Assembly (NCBI RefSeq): GCF_011065405.1
Contig: NZ_CP047056.1
Location: forward strand, 3,246,747 to 3,310,746
Direction of reading: 5' to 3'
DNA from: Succinivibrio dextrinosolvens
Lineage (GTDB): Bacteria > Pseudomonadota > Gammaproteobacteria > Enterobacterales > Succinivibrionaceae
Length of the DNA: 64,000 nucleotides
Below, in pieces: positions 43,375 to 51,945 of this stretch (positions are counted from its first letter, which is position 1; each line of letters starts with the position of its first letter). Position numbers and translations under genes: made by a program. The notes under the pieces were generated by a model that searched no databases, was not told the origin of the DNA, and saw only the letters and a list, made by a program, of their open reading frames with translations.

Positions 43375-45036
43375 TTAGAAACCGAAGCCTAACTGTGGGT
43401 TCCAGAATGCTGCGTAGATAACTGCAACAATCAGAAGAACTGCGTATGAAGCAATTGCGAAGCCACCTGAAGTCTTGAAGGTTTCTGCAGTGGTCTTGAT
43501 TGCCTTCTCGTCGTCATCAACTGGGTTAGTTGATAGAGAAACGAATACGATTACAGCGATAGTTAGAACTAAGGTGTACATCATCTGGTCGAGGAATGGC
43601 ATGTTGATTGGTAAGAACTTTAATAGTAAAGCAATTACGATGGATGCTAGAACACCGGTGATAGCTGCATTTGAAGTGGTCTTCTTGTAGAACAGACCGC
43701 AAACGAATACTGCTAAGATACCAGGTGAAACAACGCCTGTGTACTCCTGAATGTACTGGAATGCCTGACCTAAGGTGCTTAACATAGGAGCAAGGAAGAT
43801 TGCTACAACTAAAGCTGCTACAGCGGTGATACGACCTACAGTAACAAGAGTTAAATCAGAAGCATTCTTGTTGATGTACTCTTTGAAAATATCCATTGTG
43901 AAAATAGTTGCAGTTGAGTTCAGCATTGATGCCAGTGAAGATACGATAGCTGCTGACAGAGCTGCGAATACTAAGCCCTTAACACCAACTGGTAGTAACT
44001 GAGCAACCCATGGGTATGCTGAGTCAGTGTGATCCATTGTAGGAACATTGTTTGCAACCATCTCACCGTACAGCTGCTTCATGTTCTCTAACATTGCTGG
44101 GTTGTGTACAGTAATGTAGTAAGCGGCAATACCAGGAATTACAACGATGATTGGGGTGATGCACTTTAAGAAAGCAGCGAATACCAGACCCTTCTGAGCT
44201 TCGTCAACAGACTTGGCAGCAAAGGTACGCTGAATGATGTACTGGTTGAAGCCCCAGTAGTAAAGGTTAGCAACCCACATACCACCGATTAGAACTGCGA
44301 TACCAGGTAGGTTTGAGAACTGAGGATTGCTCTGGTCTAGAATCATGGTGAAGTGATCTGGAACTTCGTTGATTAAGGTTGAAAAACCTGCCAGAGCACC
44401 GTTGTCGCCACCGATCCATTTTAATGATAGGTATGAAGTAGCGAAACCACCGATAACTAGAACTGCAACCTGAATAACGTCAGTCCAAACAACAGCTGAT
44501 AGACCACCGTATACAGAGTAGATTAGAGCGAAAGCAGCTAAACCTAGAATTGCATACATCATTGGGATACCTAGGATAACCTGTAGAGCAGTACCACCTA
44601 AGTATAGAACTGATGATAGGTTAACGAAGATATATAAGCACAGCCAGAATACAGCTAGGATGGTCTTTAAAGTCTTGTTGAAACGCTTCTCAACGAACTC
44701 TGGAATGGTGTAGATTCCCTTTTCAATGAAGATTGGTAGGAAGTACTTACCAACTAGGATTAGGGTAACGGCAGCCATAAACTCATAAGCAGCGATACCG
44801 AAACCGATAGCAAAGCCAGAACCTGACATACCAATGAACTGCTCTGCAGAGATGTTAGCAGCGATTAGAGAAGCACCAACTGCCCACCATGGGATTGACT
44901 TGCCTGCCAGGAAGTAACCCTCAGCACTCTGAGTGTTCTTCTTTGATGCAAACAGACCGATTGCAATAACAACTAGAGCATATACACCGAAGATTACATA
45001 ATCAACAGTGCTTAGTCCAGCAACAACATTTTCCAT
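43375..45036 (-). CDS. sglT: Na+/galactose-glucose symporter, vSGLT-like (SSS family)
   Basis: The 553-residue protein is very close to Vibrio vSGLT along its length. AGKSIPWWAVGASLIAANIS and AEQFIGMSGSG hold the sugar-site N64, E68 and Q69 equivalents. GIYTIPEFVEKRFNK, MWVANLYYWGFNQYIIQRT, FAAFLKCITP (the K294 equivalent) and LASMLNSTATIFTMDIFKEY follow. About 14 membrane helices are expected. It imports galactose or glucose with Na+. Codon use is biased, suggesting high expression. CRP-type and LacI/GalR-type sites lie 270-330 nt upstream, which supports galactose or glucose as substrate. Confidence 0.93.
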   Translation of the reverse strand: MENVVAGLSTVDYVIFGVYALVVIAIGLFASKKNTQSAEGYFLAGKSIPWWAVGASLIAANISAEQFIGMSGSGFAIGFGIAAYEFMAAVTLILVGKYFLPIFIEKGIYTIPEFVEKRFNKTLKTILAVFWLCLYIFVNLSSVLYLGGTALQVILGIPMMYAILGLAAFALIYSVYGGLSAVVWTDVIQVAVLVIGGFATSYLSLKWIGGDNGALAGFSTLINEVPDHFTMILDQSNPQFSNLPGIAVLIGGMWVANLYYWGFNQYIIQRTFAAKSVDEAQKGLVFAAFLKCITPIIVVIPGIAAYYITVHNPAMLENMKQLYGEMVANNVPTMDHTDSAYPWVAQLLPVGVKGLVFAALSAAIVSSLASMLNSTATIFTMDIFKEYINKNASDLTLVTVGRITAVAALVVAIFLAPMLSTLGQAFQYIQEYTGVVSPGILAVFVCGLFYKKTTSNAAITGVLASIVIALLLKFLPINMPFLDQMMYTLVLTIAVIVFVSLSTNPVDDDEKAIKTTAETFKTSGGFAIASYAVLLIVAVIYAAFWNPQLGFGF

Positions 45037-45307
45037 ATTTAACTAACCTTGTGTTTAAAAATTAATAGTTTAGTGAATGTAAGCGATAAGCTTAGGTATC
45101 CTAAACAGATCACTGCGCATTTTACCAAAAAATTTTTTATGTGCTACTGCCTGAGAATAATTTGAAAAATTGTTTCATTTTCATTCGTTTTCATGGATTT
45201 TTTCTGAGGCTGAAATGAAACTAATTATACAAGTAAGATCGATATAAAATGCTTTTAAATCAAATTGATAATAAAAAGTATGATATACATCTGATTATTG
45301 GAAATAA

Positions 45308-45323
45308 TGTGATTTTAATCACC
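45308..45323. promoter_or_regulatory. CRP-type binding site
   Basis: TGTGATTTTAATCACC matches TGTGA-N6-TCACA at nine of ten positions. It lies directly next to the LacI-type palindrome at 45324. Confidence 0.7.
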
Positions 45324-45335
45324 GTAAACGTTTAC
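45324..45335. promoter_or_regulatory. LacI/GalR-type operator 1
   Basis: GTAAACGTTTAC is a perfect palindrome with the central CG and flanking AA/TT typical of LacI-family operators (GalR/GalS, PurR, CytR class). Confidence 0.65.
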
Positions 45336-45348
45336 AAAATCAAGATAA

Positions 45349-45362
45349 TGTAATCGGTTACA
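45349..45362. promoter_or_regulatory. LacI/GalR-type operator 2
   Basis: TGTAATCGGTTACA is a palindrome except at the two bases flanking the central CG. Its centre is 26 bp from operator 1. Confidence 0.65.
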
Positions 45363-45761
45363 TTTTTTAACTATTTGAAAAATAAGAAAATCTTTTAAAT
45401 CAGAAAAAGTCAAAAGTGTGATATTGTCAGCAATTTTTTTAATTCTTCGTCTAATAAAGAAGACTTTTTTGCCTAATAGTGCCATTTTTGATCAATTTTA
45501 TTAAACAATTCACATGTGGAATATGGAAATCCTATGGCAATCTAACTAAACTGTAATTATATGATAGTTTAGAAAAAACTTTCTGATTATTCTTAACCTT
45601 AAAATAACAAGAACAGCAGTACACCTTCTTTAATATGTGCGGGCAGGGTAATTTGTCTCGTTTTATATTCAGGTGCACCATAAGAGTTTTACTCTGCTTT
45701 TAAACTACGGAGGGGTAACTGAAGATACAGCTGTGTCTGTCTATTTCGGTTCCTGGAAGCT

Positions 45762-46787
45762 ATGCAAAATGACGAAAAAATCTTCATATGTAAGGTGTCT
45801 TACAACTGGTATCAGGTTATTAAGGCTAACTTTATATCCAATGGTTCAAGCTATTCTAACTGCTGGTATACCAAAATGGATGAGTTTAACCATGACTCTG
45901 ATGATAACCTTACCCCTGCACCCGGCTCTATGATGCTTTTCGTAGTTGAAAGGGATGAACATCAGTATATAGTCGGCGGTGGCTATTATTTTACTCATAT
46001 AGAGCTAAGTCCTGATGACTGCTGGTATCGATACGGTGTACGTGCCGGATATCTATCCCATGATTCCTTTATTAATAGAATAAAAGAGTGTCAAGGAAAT
46101 CTGAATGAGAAACTCTCCTGTTATATTGCAACCGCATCCTTTATCTTTGTAAGAAGCCAAATGGTAAAGGTTCCTGAGGCTTTCATGTTTAATCTTGAGA
46201 ATAAATCCAGATTCCTTCTGGATCTGGATACTCCATTAGGCAGATATCTTTACAAGGTTTCAAACGACAGACGTCTGTCGATTGCAGATTTTGTTGCCAC
46301 AGATCATACTTGGCCGGGAATTTACTACAAGGCTGTTATCAACAGGAGTTATGATAGAACCTCTCAGTACAAGACTACTCTGTTATCCATCTATAACAGA
46401 AAATGTGCAGTTACCGGCTGTACTCTGGTTCCAGCCCTGGAAGTTGCTCATATTAAAACCATGTATGATGAGAGATATGTTGACTATGATAACGGCATTA
46501 TTCTAAGAGCCGATCTGCATAGTCTGTTTTCAAAAGGTCTGATGACTTTCTGTTATATGGGAAAGAACAAGGTTGTTGTTAAGCTCTCCAATAAGATGAT
46601 TGAGGAGAATGCTCCTTACTCAGAGTATGAAGGTGTGGAGCTTAAGCTTCCTGATGACAGAAAGTACTGGCCTAACAAAGAATATCTGCAGTGGCACAAT
46701 ACCATCAGATTTGAAAACTGGCTCAAGTATGGCGAGTTCAGTCTGATTGATTCGCTGCCAATGCATCCAAAAAGGGATTTAGTTTAA
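45762..46787 (+). CDS. HNH endonuclease-type protein (HNH_2)
   Basis: The protein has 341 residues. The N-terminal 200 residues are unrecognised, with no membrane segment. The C-terminal HNH_2-type domain has CAVTGC (215-220), EVAHIK (227-232) and DNGIILRADLHSLF (243-256), which supply the two cysteines, catalytic His, Asn and final His. Such proteins resemble uncharacterised restriction-like nucleases. No methylase or specificity gene lies nearby. The next gene begins at the base after its stop, so the two are an operon. GGAAG shortly before the ATG is the only Shine-Dalgarno. Confidence 0.8.
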   Translation: MQNDEKIFICKVSYNWYQVIKANFISNGSSYSNCWYTKMDEFNHDSDDNLTPAPGSMMLFVVERDEHQYIVGGGYYFTHIELSPDDCWYRYGVRAGYLSHDSFINRIKECQGNLNEKLSCYIATASFIFVRSQMVKVPEAFMFNLENKSRFLLDLDTPLGRYLYKVSNDRRLSIADFVATDHTWPGIYYKAVINRSYDRTSQYKTTLLSIYNRKCAVTGCTLVPALEVAHIKTMYDERYVDYDNGIILRADLHSLFSKGLMTFCYMGKNKVVVKLSNKMIEENAPYSEYEGVELKLPDDRKYWPNKEYLQWHNTIRFENWLKYGEFSLIDSLPMHPKRDLV

Positions 46788-47435
46788 ATGCGTATTGCTG
46801 TAATCGGCGCAAATAGCAGTTGTGGAAAAAAGATTGTTTTAAAGGCTGAAAGTCAGGGCATTAAAGTTACAAGTATTGTTAATTCGTTTTCTGACGTGGT
46901 TGGAAACGGAAAACTAATTGTTAAAGACTATGATGAAGTGGTTTTTGATGATGTAAAAGACTGTCACTATGTAGTTGATGCTCTGTCTTTTCTGGAAATA
47001 ACCCGTTTCTCCTCTGATGAGCTTCCGGTTTGGCATTTTCTTGAGATTCTGAAGAATTCAACTGTAAAGCTGCTGGAGCTGGGCTCTGCGGCTTTTCTAT
47101 TTACCGATAAGACAAGGCAGAAGCTGGTAGTTGAATCTGATTCTGTTATTCTTGATGACAGACAGAATAAGGTGGACCGTCTGTGTGTCAATGCTTTTAA
47201 ACGCCTTTCTTCCTGCAGCAATGTTGACTGGTCGGTTCTCTGTCCACCTCTTCTTTTAGATGAGTTCTCCTACGGCAGCGGAGAGTATGAGTTCTCTGAC
47301 AATATTCTGCCGGTAGGTATAAACGGTGATAGCTTTATTGCTCTCAATGACTATATAAGCGCCTGTGTTGAGCTTTTAAAGCTGAAACCGAAAACTCACA
47401 GCTGTGTCTCTGTCCGTGGTATTCGTCTGAACTAG
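46788..47435 (+). CDS. NAD(P)-binding Rossmann-fold protein (NmrA/SDR-like)
   Basis: The protein has 215 residues. MRIAVIGANSSCGKKIVLKA at the N-terminus is the dinucleotide-binding beta-alpha turn (the usual GxxGxxG is GANSSCG here). ELGSAAFLF and DWSVLCPP occupy positions where atypical short-chain dehydrogenases have their later strands. No YxxxK catalytic pair is clear, so it may be a regulatory or non-catalytic member. It is directly joined to the HNH gene (stop-start without gap), so the pair acts together or shares expression. Confidence 0.7.
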   Translation: MRIAVIGANSSCGKKIVLKAESQGIKVTSIVNSFSDVVGNGKLIVKDYDEVVFDDVKDCHYVVDALSFLEITRFSSDELPVWHFLEILKNSTVKLLELGSAAFLFTDKTRQKLVVESDSVILDDRQNKVDRLCVNAFKRLSSCSNVDWSVLCPPLLLDEFSYGSGEYEFSDNILPVGINGDSFIALNDYISACVELLKLKPKTHSCVSVRGIRLN

Positions 47436-47576
47436 CAGTTTTTTCTCAAAGATTTTGACTCATTTATATTCAGCAAAAAATTTGCTTGCATTTTATAATG
47501 CAAAGTCTAATATTGTTTTCTGTTAACCGTATCTCATTTTCTGAGATTTTCTCCACTTGTTTATTTGTATTGAATT

Positions 47577-48491
47577 ATGAGTTTTTTAGACACACTAGCT
47601 CAGATGTCTGCTCTGTTTTTGCTTGTAATCATTGGCTTCTGCTGCAACAAGCTAAAATACATGGATGTTGATTTCAACCGTAAGCTCTCATCTCTGATTT
47701 TAAATATTACTGCGCCTTTTCTGATTCTGTCTTCTGTAATGGGAGATGTTCTTCCACAGCCTGAGGATATTCCTCCTGTTCTTACTGCAGGTGTACTATC
47801 CTATGCGCTGCTGTTTCTGCTTTCTTTTATAATTTCAAAAATAATCTGTAACGACCCAGATGCGATAGGCTCCTACAGATTTATGCTGATTTTCGGAAAT
47901 ATCAACTTTATCGGTTTCCCTGTACTGGCATCTCTATTCGGAACTACTGCAATCTTCTATGCTGCAGTGGTAACCATTCCTTTTAATATTCTGATTTTTA
48001 TGTTTGGCGTGCCAATTATTACCTCCGGTAAGGGTAAGTTTGACTTTAAGTGGAGATCTTTATTCTCTCCATGCCTCTGTGCCACCTATATAACCATTGT
48101 GATTGTTTATTTTCAGGCCACTGTGCCTCGTGAAATTTCATCTGCCTGTTCTCTAGTAGGCAGTATGACCGTTCCTGGATCATTACTGATTATCGGTTCT
48201 ACTCTGGCTGGAATTCCTGTTCTCAAGATGCTTACCAATCTGAGAATGTATCTTCTGACCTTAATTAAGCTTATTGGTATTCCTGTTTTAATGTGTGCTC
48301 TTTACAAAATAAGTCCTTTAGATGACAAATATGCTGATGTTCTTGTAATACTGTTCGGTATGCCGGTTGCCTCAATCGGTACGATGCTGTGTCTTAAGAA
48401 CAATATTGACGGTTCAACTATGTCAGAAGGTACCTTCCTGACAACCCTGTTTTCTGTAATCTCAATTCCTCTTCTGGCACTGATTCTTTAA
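47577..48491 (+). CDS. AEC-family transporter
   Basis: The protein has 304 residues and about ten hydrophobic segments in two groups of five, the auxin efflux carrier layout. It contains the family-typical FGNINFIGFPVLASLFG segment (about 105-121) and a late LFGMPVASIGTMLC crossover (about 260-273). AEC members move organic acids such as malate or malonate. It follows a TATAAT promoter-like sequence around 47499 and ends in its own terminator. Confidence 0.88.
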   Translation: MSFLDTLAQMSALFLLVIIGFCCNKLKYMDVDFNRKLSSLILNITAPFLILSSVMGDVLPQPEDIPPVLTAGVLSYALLFLLSFIISKIICNDPDAIGSYRFMLIFGNINFIGFPVLASLFGTTAIFYAAVVTIPFNILIFMFGVPIITSGKGKFDFKWRSLFSPCLCATYITIVIVYFQATVPREISSACSLVGSMTVPGSLLIIGSTLAGIPVLKMLTNLRMYLLTLIKLIGIPVLMCALYKISPLDDKYADVLVILFGMPVASIGTMLCLKNNIDGSTMSEGTFLTTLFSVISIPLLALIL

Positions 48492-48498
48492 TTGTCAT

Positions 48499-48525
48499 GG
48501 CTCCAGTTGAAGACTGGGGCCTTTT
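48499..48525 (+). terminator. Terminator of the AEC transporter gene
   Basis: GGCTCCAGT (48499-48507) pairs with ACTGGGGCC (48513-48521), with one G-T pair, followed by TTTT. Confidence 0.75.
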
Positions 48526-48624
48526 CAAGATACATAATCTTTTCTATTTGCTTTAACTCTGATTTTTTTTCGTCCTAAAAAGTTAAAATACTGTTCTAAG
48601 GTTAGTCCGCGGACCAGAGGTTTT

Positions 48625-49125
48625 ATGTTTTATCGTTTGAGGAAATTTTTATCTGTTTTAGAACCTTCAACACTTAAAAGGGTTAAATCTCCTTTTGAGG
48701 GAAATGTACTGCCTCTTTCAATGATTAAGAACACCATAATTTCAAGCAATGTTATCGGACCTTCTGTTGCGGTAAAGCCAACTTCTGATACCTTAAGAGC
48801 TCCTTGTGACGGCATTATTAAAACCATTTCAGATAAACATAATGCTCTAATCATTGAGGTCGGCAAAGTTCAGCTTATAATAAATGCAGGTCTGAATCCT
48901 CAAAAGTACCACGATAATCTTTTTGTTATCAAGGTTAGAGAGGGTGACACGGTTACCACCGGAATGCCTCTGCTATCCTATAACCTTGAAATTCTTAATC
49001 AGATCGATCCCTGTTTTACCTGTGTGCTGACTGTTCGTCAGGTTAAATCCATCAGAAGCTTTTCTTTCACTTCCAACAAAAAAGTTTTTTTTGATACAGT
49101 TCTTTTCAGACTTAATATCAGCTAG
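48625..49125 (+). CDS. EIIA-Glc-like protein lacking the phosphorylated histidine
   Basis: The protein has 166 residues, the size of EIIA-Glc (Crr), and follows it through SPFEGNVLPL, SNVIGPSVAVKPTSDTLRAPCDGII, the HNALIIEV strand and VQLIINAGLN. In Crr the last of these is VELFVHFGID with the phosphorylated His90; here that position is Asn87. The His75 position reads Asn73, with a His one residue earlier. Phosphotransfer is therefore not expected. The C-terminal third is diverged and basic. No other PTS gene is nearby; AEC and LysR genes flank it. GAGG 6 nt before the ATG is a good ribosome binding site. Confidence 0.8.
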   Translation: MFYRLRKFLSVLEPSTLKRVKSPFEGNVLPLSMIKNTIISSNVIGPSVAVKPTSDTLRAPCDGIIKTISDKHNALIIEVGKVQLIINAGLNPQKYHDNLFVIKVREGDTVTTGMPLLSYNLEILNQIDPCFTCVLTVRQVKSIRSFSFTSNKKVFFDTVLFRLNIS

Positions 49126-49145
49126 CAATGTAGTAATGCATTGTG

Positions 49146-49163
49146 ATAGTGCATAGACACTAT
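49146..49163. promoter_or_regulatory. Inverted repeat upstream of the LysR gene
   Basis: ATAGTG (49146-49151) and CACTAT (49158-49163) have a 6-nt spacer, a spacing that suits LysR-type regulator sites. It may be the autoregulatory site. Confidence 0.4.
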
Positions 49164-49244
49164 AATTTCATATTGGTGTAGAGTCCATAATCTGTAAATG
49201 CAATAATTACGGTAGAACATCTTTTGCAGATAAGGAATAGTTGA

Positions 49245-50177
49245 ATGACGTTAACTCAGTTACATTATGTCCTGACCATTGCTGAAACAGGCTCCTTTAA
49301 TAAGGCAGCCCAGATCCTGTATGTTTCCCAGCCATCGCTCTCAAATGCAATACACGATCTTGAAGATGAGTTTTCAATAACTATTTTCTACCGTTCCGGC
49401 AGAGGAGTGACGCTTACAAATGAAGGTGTTGAGTTCATTGCCTATGCACGACAGGTTTATCATCAGTATGAATCACTGCTGGATAAGTTTGGAAAGAACG
49501 GAACCTTAAAGAAGAAATTCGGCGTATCAACTCAGCACTATTCTTTTGCTACCAAATCATTTGTTGAGATGGTTAAAAAGTTCAATACCGCAGAATATGA
49601 TTTTGCTATCAGAGAGACTAAAACCAGAGAGGTCATTGATGATGTAAGCACTCAGAAGAGTGAGATCGGTATTCTTTATCTTTCAAGCTTCAACAAGAAC
49701 ATCATCACCAAGCTTTTAAATTCGGCTGATCTTGAGTTTCACCATATTATCGACTGTAAGACCTTTGTCTATCTGTATAAAGACCACCCTTTGGCTACAA
49801 GGGATTTTATCGAGTTTAAAGATCTCTCTGATTATCCATGCCTGTCTTTTGAACAGGGCGATAACAGCTCTTTCTATTTTGCCGAAGAGATTTTCTCAAC
49901 AAAAAGCTATATACGTACTGTAAAGGTAAATGACAGAGCTTCAATGCTGAATCTTATGAGAGGGCTGAACGGCTTTACCTTATGCTCCGGCATCATCTGC
50001 GAAGCCTTAAACGGAGATGACTACATTGCTGTACCGTACAAGCCGGATGAGAGTGAAGATGATGTTATGGATATCGGCTATATAGTCAAGAAGAACCAGA
50101 TTCTAAGTAAGATGGCTCAGCTCTATATAGAGGAAATCCATAACTATTTTAAAAAGTTAACCAATACTGATGTGTAG
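49245..50177 (+). CDS. LysR-family transcriptional regulator
   Basis: The protein has 310 residues. The N-terminal winged helix-turn-helix is typical: TLTQLHYVLTIAETGSFNKA then AQILYVSQPSLSNAIHDLED. A periplasmic-binding-protein-like effector domain (about 90-300) follows. AAGGA precedes the ATG. The flavodoxin-fold oxidoreductase gene converges on it from the other strand 21 nt away, so the pair may be functionally linked, but the target genes cannot be read from the sequence. Confidence 0.92.
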   Translation: MTLTQLHYVLTIAETGSFNKAAQILYVSQPSLSNAIHDLEDEFSITIFYRSGRGVTLTNEGVEFIAYARQVYHQYESLLDKFGKNGTLKKKFGVSTQHYSFATKSFVEMVKKFNTAEYDFAIRETKTREVIDDVSTQKSEIGILYLSSFNKNIITKLLNSADLEFHHIIDCKTFVYLYKDHPLATRDFIEFKDLSDYPCLSFEQGDNSSFYFAEEIFSTKSYIRTVKVNDRASMLNLMRGLNGFTLCSGIICEALNGDDYIAVPYKPDESEDDVMDIGYIVKKNQILSKMAQLYIEEIHNYFKKLTNTDV

Positions 50178-50198
50178 CTGTTGTGAGGTGATTGAGGC

Positions 50199-50759
50199 CT
50201 ACAGAGACTTGATCACTTCATGTAGTCTTTGGGCGTGCTCTTTTGCCTTTTCTATAATCAGCTCCTTTGACTCTTCACTGCTTACTCCAGGGATAAACAT
50301 CATTCCTCCAGAGTAAATTGGTCTTAAATACTCCATTTTACACAGGTTTGCAGCCTCCTCGTAAGGAATTAGAAATTCCTCAATTGTATGACTGAAGGTT
50401 GATCCATGGGCATAATTCAAGAGCGGAGCTCCGGTTGTGAGTGAAATCAGGAGCATCTTTCCTTTTAGTGCGGTTCCCTGAGAACCGTATGCAAAGCCAT
50501 GAGCGAATACATCCTCAAGCCACTTTTTCAGAAGAGCTGGTAATCCGTACCAGAACATAGGAAACTGCCAGATTATTAAATCTGCATCTATAAGTGCTTT
50601 CTGTTCTGCCTCAATGTCAATTTTGTAATTAGGATAAAGTTCATCAAGTTTTCTGATTTCAACTTCCGGTGATAGTCTTTTCAATTCTTCAAGGATTGTT
50701 CTGTTAGATAGAGAATTCTTAAGATCAGGGTGTCCACTGATAAGTATAACTTTATTCAT
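50199..50759 (-). CDS. Flavodoxin-fold NAD(P)H:quinone oxidoreductase (KefF/MdaB type)
   Basis: The protein has 186 residues. The start MNKVILISGHPDLKNSLSNR is the FMN/FAD-binding loop of the flavodoxin_2 family. WQFPMFWYGLPALLKKWLEDVFAHGFAYG (about 64-92; family core) and a TTGAP segment (about 113-117) complete the flavin site. Such enzymes reduce quinones by two electrons or, as KefF, assist K+ efflux; no kef gene is nearby. It is monocistronic on the minus strand. Confidence 0.88.
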   Translation of the reverse strand: MNKVILISGHPDLKNSLSNRTILEELKRLSPEVEIRKLDELYPNYKIDIEAEQKALIDADLIIWQFPMFWYGLPALLKKWLEDVFAHGFAYGSQGTALKGKMLLISLTTGAPLLNYAHGSTFSHTIEEFLIPYEEAANLCKMEYLRPIYSGGMMFIPGVSSEESKELIIEKAKEHAQRLHEVIKSL

Positions 50760-50909
50760 ATTTAATCATCCAATCAAACAACAGGTATTTAATAATATAG
50801 GTCAGACTTTTGTTTTGTGCATATTAAGCTGTAAATTATCTTTGAACTTATTTTTCAATAAGTTGTTTAAAACAGTTACTTTCGCTTTTATTACTGATTT
50901 TTTTAGTAT

Positions 50910-50950
50910 AAATGTCGATAAAAATGTCGGTTTAAATTGATAAAATGTCG
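50910..50950. repeat. Three copies of AAATGTCG, in-frame spacing
   Basis: Copies are at 50910, 50922 and 50943, offset by 12 and 21 nt, both multiples of three. Read as AAT-GTC codons they give NV repeats like the NVGxNVG C-terminal repeats of some winged-helix proteins, interrupted by TGA-TAA. A decayed gene end is one reading; a regulator site is another. Confidence 0.3.
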
Positions 50951-51006
50951 CTAATAGCATCTCATTAGTTAATGAACTAGGGAGCAGCTACTAGATCTTT
51001 CTCATA

Positions 51007-51945
51007 TCATTTACATTTCCATAGTGCCATCGGGTGATTCCGTAAACGCTCAATAATCTCAGTATCTTCAAAAAGAAGCTCTGGTTTATATTCCTTTGCT
51101 ATGAATCTTTCTATATATTCCATTTCCAGAGAAGTCGGCTTCATAATCGAATTTATGTACGCTTTAGCCTTTTGTTTCTTTCCTTCAAGGTCAAACTTAT
51201 CCTTCACAGCTAGAACAGGGAACAAATCTGATTTTATTTTTGAAAAGACAAGACTGTCTATGGCTGACGTATCAAAGTTTTTGTTTACTTCTTTTGCTGA
51301 AATCGTTGCATAGAATATAATACATTTCCTAAACAATTCTTCCTTTTCAGAAAACAAGTTACTGTCAACCATATTACAGAAGTCATACAGATCCCTTGCA
51401 GCCGCTCTACTTAACAGAGCATTAGTTTTTGCCGCAAAGATCTCAATAGCAGCAACCGTCCTGACTTTTATTGGCTCGCCAAAAGCATCAGTCACAAACA
51501 CTCTGTCTTCTGGAGATAGTACGTGAGTTCTTAGCGAATAGTTGATCTCTATCTTGATCATATCTTTATTTCCGGCTGCGTTCACATAGTTATAATGGAA
51601 TGCATCCAAACTATGGCTAAATCTTGATGAGTCAGAAAGAGAGTACCCTTGATCCGACATGAATCCTTTTAGAATCGCAGTCAAGTGCTCTCTTTCGTTT
51701 ATAGTTTCTTTTCTTGACATGTTTGGAACAAAATCCAAATCAATATCGACAGATAATCTTGGAAGATTGAAAACGGTCAGATTTATGGCCGTTCCACCTT
51801 TAAGCAACAAATGTTCTCGCATGTATTCCTGCGTATTCATGAAATCAAGAATTGCTCTCAATCGAAGAACCTTCTCAAAGGTATCGCGAATAAAACCATA
51901 TTTGCGAGCTCTTACATCTAGCTCTCTTCTATTAAATTGTGGCAT
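51007..51945 (-). CDS. AbiEii-type nucleotidyltransferase toxin
   Basis: The protein has 312 residues. LLKGGTAINLTVFNLPRLSVDIDLDFV (key GG, T and the DxD pair, about 47-73) is the nucleotidyltransferase core of AbiEii/MenA-type toxins. These toxins transfer nucleotides to tRNA 3' ends and act in abortive infection. The partner gene overlaps its start by 14 nt, the normal antitoxin-then-toxin order. The pair sits in an accessory region with several mobile elements. Confidence 0.9.
   Translation of the reverse strand: MPQFNRRELDVRARKYGFIRDTFEKVLRLRAILDFMNTQEYMREHLLLKGGTAINLTVFNLPRLSVDIDLDFVPNMSRKETINEREHLTAILKGFMSDQGYSLSDSSRFSHSLDAFHYNYVNAAGNKDMIKIEINYSLRTHVLSPEDRVFVTDAFGEPIKVRTVAAIEIFAAKTNALLSRAAARDLYDFCNMVDSNLFSEKEELFRKCIIFYATISAKEVNKNFDTSAIDSLVFSKIKSDLFPVLAVKDKFDLEGKKQKAKAYINSIMKPTSLEMEYIERFIAKEYKPELLFEDTEIIERLRNHPMALWKCK

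Larger units (their letters stand above)
45037..45761. other. Long regulatory intergenic region between the symporter and HNH genes
   Basis: These 725 nt are very AT-rich. A CRP-type site and two LacI/GalR-type palindromes cluster at 45308-45362. A TATAAT on the minus strand at 45224-45229 could be the symporter -10; its -35 is poor, which fits dependence on an activator. The CRP-type site centres about 98 bp upstream of the implied start. The rest (45363-45761) shows no further gene; a short frame at 45673 overlaps the HNH gene in another frame. Confidence 0.6.

Noticed and set aside
45673-45933. 86-codon frame overlapping the HNH gene start
   Set aside because: Different frame from the HNH protein, no domain, and the HNH frame carries recognisable motifs.
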